From assembly GCA_033721095.1 (NCBI GenBank), contig JAWWBG010000165.1, positions 1 to 5,723 on the forward strand: a DNA stretch of 5,723 nt, given 5' to 3'. Under the pieces are notes generated by a model. That model did no database searches. It was not told where the DNA came from and saw only the letters and a list, made by a program, of their open reading frames with translations. The DNA comes from JAWWBG01 sp033721095 (GTDB taxonomy: Bacteria; Actinomycetota; Nitriliruptoria; Nitriliruptorales; Nitriliruptoraceae). This document shows, piece after piece, positions 1 to 5,050 of this stretch (the stretch's first letter is position 1; each line of letters starts with the position of its first letter). A program made the translations under genes and the position numbers.

Positions 1-1575
1 GAAGTCGATGAAGGCGAAGATCGGCTCGAAGAAGTCCATGTCCTCGAGCTTGACGAACGCCCAGGCCAAGCCGGGCGTCGACATCCAGTCCATCACGCTG
101 CGGGCAGTGACAAGGTGGTGTGTTGCCACGCCCTGATGATGCTCCCGATGAATCCAGAATCGGACGACTCGGATGCATTCACCGCTCCGAACAGGCCCGT
201 GCTGCCGTGCGTGTTCCCACATCGCCAGGACTACGTCGTCAGGACAACTCCCGGTCGCGATTTCCGTGTCGACACGGAGGTTGCAGATGAACCCTGCCGG
301 CACTTCGCTGGTTGCCGACCGCATGGCCCAGAACGACTCGGGCTGGTGCTCGAACCACCATGCAGCCTGCTCGGCCGACCTGGACCCTTCGTGTTCTCTC
401 GTCATCGCGACAATGGCATCGCGATCCGCGGACGTCGCAGGCTCAAGCCACTCGGTCTGCTCGTCGCTCCAGTCGTAGAAGGGCCGTGTCAGCGGGTTCA
501 GGCGATAGAGCCGCAGGAAGTCCTGCAATGCGACCAGTTGTTGGGTGGCGCCGACAGCACGGACGATTCGCGCCCTCAGGTGCATGGTCACGAGGTTGTG
601 CATCGCCGCCCACCCGTCGGGGTCGCGCCAGCGGAGCTCGGTGTTGAGCGCGTCAGCCACGATGTCGTGGAGGGCAACACCAGACGGGACGATCTGGCTG
701 AACGGGAGGTCCCGGAGCCAGTCGAACAGGCCTGCTCCATCCGCGTCGCCCAAGACGTCGCGCACGAGGCCCTCCGTCGCAACGCCGGCATGCGCGGCCG
801 CGTACAAGACCTTCCGATGGGCGGCGGTTGGGACTCGGTCAACCCACCGTGCCAGGAGCTGCTCGACAACCTCGGGTGAGTCGAGGAGCTCGGCGACTGG
901 TCGATCGTCGGGAGCGCTCGCCAGTACCTCCGCGAGCAACACGAGCGCCAATGGGTGTCCGTGGGCCAGCGCATTCACGTCCTCATGCATGGACGGATCG
1001 ACGCCTCGAGCACGGAGGAGTTCTCGTGCCGCCGCACCCTCGAGGTTCCGGAGCGAGACAACGCGGAGCAGGCGAGACCAGGACGGGTCCAGGATCCATT
1101 CGGACGACAAGGGCGTTCGTCCCGCGAGGACGACGAGCGCCCGTGATGAGAGCTCTGGCACCAGCGCCGTGCGCAGCCACCCGTCAAGTGGCGCAAGCCG
1201 TTCGTACGTGTCCAGGATGAGCACGAGGTTGGCGGTCGACTTCAGCGCCTCGAGTGCCTGCACGGGCTCGGCGCCAACGTGTTCGGCGACGGCTTCGCGG
1301 AAGCCCGTGGGCGAGGAATCCACCCTGCGCCCGTCGAGGACGACGACGTCTCGCCCAGCGCGTTCGGCGAGATCCGCATACTGCTGGATGAGCGCGGACT
1401 TGCCAACGCCACCGGGTCCGTGCAGGTACAGGACAGAAAACGGGGGAACCTCACGGTCAAGCGCGGTTGACCACAGCTCGAGCTCAGCCTCGCGACCGGC
1501 GAATCCTCGTTCGCGTTCCGCCGCGAGACGGCCCGCGATCCCACGGTCTCGCCCGGCCATCGCCCCCTCGGCCAT
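1..1575 (-). CDS. STAND-type P-loop ATPase, probable transcriptional regulator (C-terminus off window)
   Basis: The frame is open from 1575 to the left edge: 525 codons are visible and the C-terminus is missing. An N-terminal motif GREAELELW (residues 27-35) is typical of the segment before the ATPase in MalT/LuxR-like and other STAND regulators. Walker A is GPGGVGKS (53-60), Walker B is LVLILD (117-122), a sensor-like strand ends in AGR (151-153), and GHPLAL (206-211) matches the GxP motif of STAND ATPases. Such proteins use ATP binding to switch an oligomeric cytoplasmic regulator. Residues beyond about 380 are not a TPR array; strands around PESFWAM and PAGFICNL look faintly GNAT-like, which is a weak guess. 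A DNA-binding domain, if present, would lie outside the window. The ATG at 1575 is preferred because GAGGGA (1580-1585) precedes it; ATGs at 1596 and 1560 are alternatives, and the frame is open as far as an ATG at 1665. The ATPase call is firm; the regulator role is inferred. Confidence 0.85.
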   Translation of the reverse strand, partial: MAEGAMAGRDRGIAGRLAAERERGFAGREAELELWSTALDREVPPFSVLYLHGPGGVGKSALIQQYADLAERAGRDVVVLDGRRVDSSPTGFREAVAEHVGAEPVQALEALKSTANLVLILDTYERLAPLDGWLRTALVPELSSRALVVLAGRTPLSSEWILDPSWSRLLRVVSLRNLEGAAARELLRARGVDPSMHEDVNALAHGHPLALVLLAEVLASAPDDRPVAELLDSPEVVEQLLARWVDRVPTAAHRKVLYAAAHAGVATEGLVRDVLGDADGAGLFDWLRDLPFSQIVPSGVALHDIVADALNTELRWRDPDGWAAMHNLVTMHLRARIVRAVGATQQLVALQDFLRLYRLNPLTRPFYDWSDEQTEWLEPATSADRDAIVAMTREHEGSRSAEQAAWWFEHQPESFWAMRSATSEVPAGFICNLRVDTEIATGSCPDDVVLAMWEHARQHGPVRSGECIRVVRFWIHREHHQGVATHHLVTARSVMDWMSTPGLAWAFVKLEDMDFFEPIFAFIDF

Positions 1576-1579
1576 CGCT

Positions 1580-1585
1580 TCCCTC
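1580..1585 (-). promoter_or_regulatory. Ribosome binding site choosing the ATPase start
   Basis: GAGGGA on the minus strand lies 4 bases before the ATG at 1575. The competing ATG at 1596 has only GTTAGG in front of it, and the one at 1560 has a G-run only 3 bases away. A TAGGAT hexamer (1595-1600, minus strand) resembles an actinobacterial -10 box, but I see no convincing -35 partner, so I do not list it as a promoter. Confidence 0.45.
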
Positions 1586-1596
1586 AGATGACCCAT

Positions 1597-1977
1597 CCTA
1601 ACGCCGAGAGTCAGCGTCGAGACTGGCCTGCATCGAGTCAGCTCGCCAACGCGAACCGGCGACATTCGGCGCCAACGACGAGGACGCCGGCCGGAGTGTG
1701 GTGGCGCCCGCGGTCATCGGCGGCGGTTCGAACTTCGTCGCGCAAGGGTCGCCATGGGAGGTCGTGGACACGGGGTCGGGCCTGCGCCAGCTCGGCGCGC
1801 TCGGCGACCAGCCCCTTGGCTCGGGCGCCCGACGGATCGCATGCTCGCCGCGCGAGGCAGCGACGCAACCTGAGAGCCCAGGCCCGTGAGTCGCCTCTTC
1901 CCTGGCCGTGCGCAAGGCGCGGGTGCCGCCACGGCAGGCACACTCCCTGCAACGCGAGCGACGCAGAGGAGGAGATC
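1597..1977. other. Gene-poor interval between divergent genes
   Basis: About 380 bases separate the ATPase gene and the SRPBCC gene, which point away from each other, so promoters for both should lie here. The open frames crossing it on both strands are rich in Arg, Ser and Ala and show no motif, as expected of chance frames in GC-rich DNA. The only local structure I see is a small hairpin, TGCCG-cca-CGGCA (1924-1936), about 30 bases before the SRPBCC ribosome site. No confident promoter, RNA gene or repeat was found. Confidence 0.5.
1967..1972 (+). promoter_or_regulatory. Strong Shine-Dalgarno fixing a GTG start
   Basis: AGGAGG sits 5 bases before GTG at 1978. It supports translation starting there rather than at the ATG at 1588 in the same frame, and it removes an Arg/Ser-rich N-terminal extension of 130 codons that has no recognisable domain. 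Confidence 0.8.
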
Positions 1978-2397
1978 GTGATCAGCTGGGAGAGCAGCAC
2001 CTTCATCGCCCGCCCGGCCGACGACGTGTTTGCGTACGTCGCCGACGTGCGAAATGATCCGAGCTGGCACAAGGACGTCCGGAACGCGACGATCGTCGAC
2101 GGTGAGACCGTCGGGTTGGGCACCGTCTTCGACCTCGACGCGAGAGTGTCGGGCACGGAGGAGATCATCGAGTTCGAGGCCCCGACAAGGGTCGTCCTGC
2201 TCGCGAGCATGGGGAAGATGACGCCCAGGGACATTCGCACGGTGACTCCCGCCGAGGGCGGAGTCACCTTCACTCGTCGCGTCGAGATGGAGGCGTCGGG
2301 CGTGATGGGCTGGATGTCGAAGAAGATGGTCGGCACGGCCCGGAAGCGCAACGACCAGTTCGTCGCGAACCTCAAGTACGTCCTCGAGGGTTCCTGA
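1978..2397 (+). CDS. SRPBCC (START/Bet v1-like) family protein, polyketide-cyclase-like
   Basis: The product is 139 aa, the normal size of a single SRPBCC domain. It opens with the family's usual first strand and helix: a short strand, then ARPADDVFAYVADV (residues 11-24), then the DPSWHKDV turn (27-34), matching the common pattern 'p.eeVf.yvaD..n.p.W'. Alternating beta-strand segments follow (for example GTEEIIEFEAPTRVVLL), and a long C-terminal amphipathic helix contains KKMVGTARKRNDQF. This helix-grip fold encloses a hydrophobic cavity, and members bind lipids, polyketides or other small hydrophobic ligands in the cytoplasm. No catalytic residues can be assigned, so ligand and role are unknown. 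The GTG start is set by a strong ribosome site. The gene stands alone, divergent from the ATPase gene and convergent with the MerR gene. Fold assignment is confident; function is not. Confidence 0.85.
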   Translation: MISWESSTFIARPADDVFAYVADVRNDPSWHKDVRNATIVDGETVGLGTVFDLDARVSGTEEIIEFEAPTRVVLLASMGKMTPRDIRTVTPAEGGVTFTRRVEMEASGVMGWMSKKMVGTARKRNDQFVANLKYVLEGS

Positions 2398-2446
2398 GCG
2401 ATCGAATCGCCGCCTCGGGGTCCTGCGCACAACCGCACGCCGCGCC

Positions 2447-2473
2447 TCGGCCACGCGTCGGCGCGTTGGCCGA
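2447..2473. terminator. Hairpin between convergent genes, probable bidirectional terminator
   Basis: Arm TCGGCCACGCG (2447-2457) pairs with CGCGTTGGCCGA (2462-2473) through 11 base pairs with one bulged T, closing a TCGG loop. It lies in the 107-bp gap between the SRPBCC stop (2397) and the MerR stop (2505). It has no T-tract, which is usual for GC-rich actinobacteria. Its position fits termination from both sides. Confidence 0.6.
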
Positions 2474-2504
2474 CCGCGAGCGTGCGTGCGTCTCGTGCCG
2501 ACGT

Positions 2505-3401
2505 TCAGCGGGATGCGTGGAGGTCCGAGAGCTGTTGGGCGGCCGTGACGACGTCACCCGCCAGGTGGATCGCCCCGAGGGTCTCGGCGACGTGGTCGTC
2601 GGCCCCGTGGCCACCGATGGCGACCGGGACCCGCCGGCCGACCTCGGCGATGGCAGCCTCGATCGCCAGGAGCCGCTCTCGCTTCACGGCGGACAGGACA
2701 AGCGCGTCGGGCGTGAGCTGCTCCACCGCAGCAACGATGGCGTCGGCCGGGGTGTTCGCTCCGAGCAGTGAGATGCTCCAGCCGCGGCGCCACAGCGCCA
2801 GCCCGAAGGCGACCAGGCCGAGGTCGTGATCCTCGCCCGGAGGAGTGGCGAGGATTGCACGCGGGCCGATGCCCTGGCCCCAGCCGCGCGCGAGTGACAG
2901 GAGCCGGCCACGAACCAGGCCGGCCGCGAAGTGCTCCTGCCCGACCGTCAGGGTCCCCTCCTCCCACCGTTCACCGATGCGGACCATCACGGGCATGAGG
3001 ACGTCGCGCATGACGACCTCGATGCCCCAGGTGGCGACCAGCGTGTCGATGATCTCCTGTGCCGCCGGCTCGTTGAAGCGCTCGAGCGCGCTCACGAGCT
3101 GCTCTGCCGACTGCTCGAGGACGTCCGGGTCAGCGGGTCTGGCGGGTACGCCGATTGGCTGGGCGGGGGACTGTTGCTCCTCGATGGCCTGGCGGGCGGC
3201 CTCGGCGGCGGACAGGCCACCGTCGAGGAGCTCGCGCATCCGTTCGACCCGTTCGATGTCCTCGCGCGTGTAGAGCCGAAAGCCACCTGACGACCGTTCC
3301 GGCTGCAGCAGGCCGTATCGACGTTCCCATGCGCGCAGCAGGTCGGGGGTCACCCCGACCCGCTCGCTGAACTCCCCGATGCGGAGTCTGCCGTTGTCCA
3401 T
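2505..3401 (-). CDS. MerR-family regulator with cobalamin-binding domain, CarH/LitR-like predicted B12 photoreceptor
   Basis: The product is 298 aa from the ATG at 3401, close to the usual CarH length. An N-terminal MerR winged helix holds RIGEFSERVGV, the LLRAWERRYGLL helix and GGFRLYTREDIERV (about residues 5-55). A variable linker follows, then a helical B12-cap domain (about 90-170) and a Rossmann-like B12-binding domain (about 180-295). The CarH/LitR signature W-x9-E-H is present (W146, E156, H157), as is the cobalamin motif E-x-H-x-x-G (E190, H192, G195), where H192 would be the lower axial cobalt ligand; IGG (262-264) fits the nucleotide-tail loop. In CarH, the adenosylcobalamin tetramer represses in the dark and light breaks the Co-C bond, releasing DNA. 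The residue after W146 is Glu, not the His that forms the bis-His light state in Thermus CarH. A TTG two codons upstream is possible. The gene is divergent from fasciclin and probably autoregulated. B12 binding is confident; photoreception is inferred. Confidence 0.9.
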   Translation of the reverse strand: MDNGRLRIGEFSERVGVTPDLLRAWERRYGLLQPERSSGGFRLYTREDIERVERMRELLDGGLSAAEAARQAIEEQQSPAQPIGVPARPADPDVLEQSAEQLVSALERFNEPAAQEIIDTLVATWGIEVVMRDVLMPVMVRIGERWEEGTLTVGQEHFAAGLVRGRLLSLARGWGQGIGPRAILATPPGEDHDLGLVAFGLALWRRGWSISLLGANTPADAIVAAVEQLTPDALVLSAVKRERLLAIEAAIAEVGRRVPVAIGGHGADDHVAETLGAIHLAGDVVTAAQQLSDLHASR

Positions 3402-3407
3402 GGACAA
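3394..3407. promoter_or_regulatory. Perfect 14-bp palindrome over the MerR gene start, putative autoregulatory operator
   Basis: TTGTCCATGGACAA is a perfect palindrome, formed by two copies of the heptamer TGGACAA facing each other. It contains the MerR start codon (3399-3401) and covers the predicted transcription start. The same heptamer recurs in the array upstream of the fasciclin gene, so the same protein probably reads both. Binding is inferred. Confidence 0.6.
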
Positions 3408-3409
3408 AA

Positions 3410-3438
3410 TCTATACAGCAGATTCGGCGGCGCGGCAA
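3410..3438 (-). promoter_or_regulatory. Predicted MerR-gene promoter giving a leaderless transcript
   Basis: On the minus strand, a -35 box TTGCCG (3438-3433) and a -10 box TATAGA (3415-3410) are separated by exactly 17 bases. The expected transcription start, around 3401-3403, falls at or within two bases of the ATG at 3401. No Shine-Dalgarno precedes that ATG, which fits leaderless translation, common in actinobacteria. A short inverted repeat GCAAC-c-GTTGC (3435-3445) overlaps the -35 box. Confidence 0.55.
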
Positions 3439-3486
3439 CCGTTGCGGGCAATTCTGAGCACAGTGGGCGCGCTCTCCGCACGACAC

Positions 3487-3545
3487 TGGACAAACTCTTG
3501 ACAAGGATTGTCCAGGCCGCCACAGTGCTGTCCATGGTTTGTCCA
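3487..3545. promoter_or_regulatory. Array of TGGACAA-like operator repeats upstream of fasciclin, in part 11-bp phased
   Basis: Five heptamers are visible. Plus orientation: TGGACAA at 3487 and TTGACAA at 3498, exactly 11 bp apart; at a further 11 bp (3509), TGTCCA is a one-mismatch third copy of the TnnACA core. Minus orientation: TTGTCCA at 3508, CTGTCCA at 3528 and TTGTCCA at 3539, the last two again 11 bp apart. MerR-type CarH is known to bind tandem 11-bp repeats with a TnnACA core, overlapping the -35 region of its target promoter. The array covers the predicted fasciclin promoter. The repeats are directly seen; the binding protein is inferred from the adjacent gene. Confidence 0.65.
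3498..3526 (+). promoter_or_regulatory. Predicted fasciclin promoter, embedded in the operator array
   Basis: TTGACA (3498-3503) is a perfect -35 consensus. CACAGT (3521-3526) follows after 17 bases as a weak -10, with 3 of 6 matches. Transcription would start near 3533, giving a leader of roughly 70 bases. The -35 box is itself one of the operator heptamers, so a bound repressor would block RNA polymerase directly. Confidence 0.5.
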
Positions 3546-3601
3546 AGCAAGCCGGTCGCTGAGGAGCAGCGATCTCCCCTCACAACAAGGAAGCCCGCAA
3601 C

Positions 3602-4132
3602 ATGAAGAAGTCACTCACCATCGCCGCGTCCGTCCTGGCAAGCCTCACGGCCAGCGCTGCCCTCGCGGCCCCACCCGCCGACCGCGGCAACCCTGGTCGC
3701 CCGGCAGCGACCCCCTCGATCGTCGACGTGGCCGTCAGCGTCAACTCCGACGGTGCCTTTGCCGGCGAGTTCGACACCCTGATCTCGCTGCTCACGCAGT
3801 ACCCGGACCTCGTCGACGTGCTGAGCCAGAAGGGCCAGTACACGGTCTTCGCGCCCACCGACGGTGCGTTCGACGCGCTGTTCGCAGTCGTCGACCCGGC
3901 ATCGCTCACCAGCGACCAGGTCAAGGACGTACTGATGTATCACGTCGCCAAGGGCAATCGTGACGCCGCTGACGTGACGAGCTCGACCCAGATCCGGATG
4001 CTCAACGGCGACTTCGCCGAGGTCGACGGTGCCGTCATCGACGGGGCCAACATCATCGTGACCGATGTCCCGGCCGACAACGGTGTCATCCACGCCGTCG
4101 ACGCCGTCCTGTTGCCTCCCGCGCTGGGCTGA
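3602..4132 (+). CDS. Secreted single-domain fasciclin (FAS1) protein
   Basis: The product is 176 aa. It begins with a signal peptide: MKK, a hydrophobic stretch to about residue 19, and a cleavage site ALA|AP after residue 22. No lipobox cysteine or C-terminal anchor is seen, so release or peripheral surface attachment is expected. A short Pro/Arg-rich linker (24-37) leads to one FAS1 domain (about 38-174). It has the H1 block YTVFAPTDGAF (80-90), the YHV motif (113-115) and the H2 block VIHAVDAVLLP (162-172). FAS1 domains mediate adhesion or protein and ligand interaction outside the cell; the partner here is unknown. The central DVTSSTQIRMLNG segment is the usual stretch between the blocks. 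AAGGAA (3587-3592) is a fair ribosome site, about 10 bases upstream. The gene is divergent from the MerR gene and is probably its regulatory target. Confidence 0.92.
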   Translation: MKKSLTIAASVLASLTASAALAAPPADRGNPGRPAATPSIVDVAVSVNSDGAFAGEFDTLISLLTQYPDLVDVLSQKGQYTVFAPTDGAFDALFAVVDPASLTSDQVKDVLMYHVAKGNRDAADVTSSTQIRMLNGDFAEVDGAVIDGANIIVTDVPADNGVIHAVDAVLLPPALG

Positions 4133-4161
4133 ACCGATTCCCCGCCCGGTTCCCCCGGCCC

Positions 4162-4195
4162 GCTGGACCCCCGAATTCCCCCTCGGGGGTCCAGC
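4162..4195 (+). terminator. Strong hairpin after fasciclin, probable intrinsic terminator
   Basis: Arm GCTGGACCCCCGA (4162-4174) and arm TCGGGGGTCCAGC (4183-4195) are perfect reverse complements, 13 bp, with an 8-base loop. The hairpin starts 29 bases after the fasciclin stop. There is no T-tract, as is common for GC-rich actinobacterial terminators. It may end the fasciclin transcript fully or in part before the heliorhodopsin gene. Confidence 0.7.
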
Positions 4196-4199
4196 TGCG

Positions 4200-4227
4200 T
4201 GGTCAGGGACCTGACCCGCGCAACAAT
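4200..4227 (+). promoter_or_regulatory. Weak candidate promoter for heliorhodopsin
   Basis: TGGTCA (4200-4205) and AACAAT (4222-4227) each match the -35 and -10 consensus at 4 of 6 positions, with a 16-base spacer. The 16-bp near-palindrome would overlap the -35 and most of the spacer. In GC-rich DNA such matches are modest evidence; the position after a terminator-like hairpin is the main support. Confidence 0.25.
4201..4216. promoter_or_regulatory. 16-bp near-palindrome upstream of heliorhodopsin, candidate operator
   Basis: GGTCAGG (4201-4207) and CCTGACC (4210-4216) are perfect inverted repeats around a 2-base centre. The centre is too tight for a stable RNA loop, so a binding site for a dimeric regulator is more likely than a second terminator. 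It differs from the TGGACAA heptamer, so it would be read by a different protein. Confidence 0.45.
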
Positions 4228-4253
4228 CGACCTCGAAGAGGAAGGAAGCTGCC

Positions 4254-5015
4254 ATGGCTCTTGACACGCGGACCGCTCGGAGGCTCCGCCGGCTGAACCT
4301 CGGCGTCGGTGCGGCGCACCTCGCCCAGGCCATCCTCATGGCGACCCTGTCGAACGATCTCGCGATCCCGGTGGTCGCCGCGTTCCTGGACAACGATCCC
4401 GCGGTCGCGTTCACCGGCGCGTCCGAGCCCACGCGACTGTTCGGCATCCCCGTCGGGTTGACCGTCGCACTCTTCCTGCTCTTCGCTGCGATCGATCATC
4501 TGGCCGTGGCAGCGCCGCGGCTGCACGAGCGCTACGAGGCCATGCTGGCCGAGGGCCGCAACACGGTGCGTTGGATCGAGTACTCGGTCAGCGCCTCGAT
4601 CATGATCGTGCTGATCGCCGGCTTCGTCGGCGTCTGGGACCTCGCCGCCCTCCTTGCGATCTTCGGCGTCAACAGCGCCATGATCCTGTTCGGCCTGTTG
4701 ATGGAGCGCCAACAGCGACCGGGTTCGGCCGACTGGTCGGCCTTCTGGTTCGGGTCGCTGGTGGGTGCGGTGCCCTGGGTCATCGTCAGCATCTACCTGT
4801 TCGCCAACGTGTCGCAGGTCCCCGGTTTCGTCCTCGTCATCTATGCCGTCGAGCTGGTCCTCTTCTTCTCGTTCGCCCTCAACATGTGGCTCCAGTTCGC
4901 ACAGGTTGGCCGATGGAAGGACTCGATCACCGTCGAGCGCTCCTACATCTGGCTCAGCCTCGGCGCCAAGTCGCTGCTTGCCTGGCTCATCTTCGCGAAC
5001 GTCCTGCGGACCTGA
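4254..5015 (+). CDS. Heliorhodopsin, seven-helix retinal protein
   Basis: The product is 253 aa, the typical heliorhodopsin length. Seven hydrophobic helices lie at roughly 14-33, 64-88, 104-126, 128-150, 163-186, 190-215 and 229-251. The helix-7 motif SLGAKSLLAW places the retinal Schiff-base lysine at K239. Helix 3 carries RWIEYSVSASIM with the counterion E109 (E107 in heliorhodopsin 48C12). H22 and H82 correspond to the two conserved histidines of the Schiff-base cavity (H23 and H80). The Arg-rich N-terminus and the positive 2-3, 4-5 and 6-7 loops all lie on one side, which fits the cytoplasmic N-terminus that sets heliorhodopsins apart from type-1 rhodopsins. A long first extracellular loop (about 34-62) is also typical. 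Heliorhodopsins have slow photocycles; a sensory or enzyme-modulating role is usually proposed and true function is unsettled. GAAGGAAG (4241-4248) is a good ribosome site. It follows fasciclin by 121 bp and ends 35 bp from a convergent LuxR gene. Confidence 0.95.
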   Translation: MALDTRTARRLRRLNLGVGAAHLAQAILMATLSNDLAIPVVAAFLDNDPAVAFTGASEPTRLFGIPVGLTVALFLLFAAIDHLAVAAPRLHERYEAMLAEGRNTVRWIEYSVSASIMIVLIAGFVGVWDLAALLAIFGVNSAMILFGLLMERQQRPGSADWSAFWFGSLVGAVPWVIVSIYLFANVSQVPGFVLVIYAVELVLFFSFALNMWLQFAQVGRWKDSITVERSYIWLSLGAKSLLAWLIFANVLRT

Positions 5016-5017
5016 CC

Positions 5018-5041
5018 GAGCGCCTGATTCCTGGCGCGCTC
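5018..5041. terminator. Possible short hairpin between convergent heliorhodopsin and LuxR genes
   Basis: GAGCGC (5018-5023) pairs with GCGCTC (5036-5041) around a 12-base loop. It fills most of the 35-bp gap between the two stop codons and could serve both transcripts. The stem is short and has no T-tract, so support is limited. Confidence 0.35.
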
Positions 5042-5050
5042 CGCAACCAC

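Noticed and set aside
545..1591. Long plus-strand open frame of 348 codons
   Set aside because: It is antisense to the ATPase gene and reads as Ser/Arg/Ala low-complexity protein; the minus strand has clear Walker motifs over the same bases.
1638..1920. Possible decayed minus-strand gene in the gap before the SRPBCC gene
   Set aside because: Stretches such as LVAERAELAQARPRVHDLPW look mildly protein-like, but there is no domain, start or ribosome site to support a pseudogene call.
1588..1977. N-terminal extension of the SRPBCC protein from an ATG at 1588
   Set aside because: The 130 extra residues are Arg/Ser-rich with no domain, while a strong AGGAGG sits at the right distance before GTG 1978 and the remaining 139 aa are a complete SRPBCC domain.
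3402..3407. TTG start for the MerR protein two codons upstream
   Set aside because: The ATG at 3401 fits the predicted leaderless transcript and ordinary start preference; the TTG has no ribosome site.
4387..4393. TGGACAA copy inside the heliorhodopsin gene
   Set aside because: It is a single isolated heptamer encoding part of FLDNDP in the first extracellular loop, with no phased partner; chance is the simplest explanation.
4254..5015. Type-1 (proton-pump or channel) rhodopsin
   Set aside because: Helix 3 has the heliorhodopsin RWIEYS motif instead of a D-x6-[DTE]-type pump motif, and loop charges place the N-terminus in the cytoplasm.
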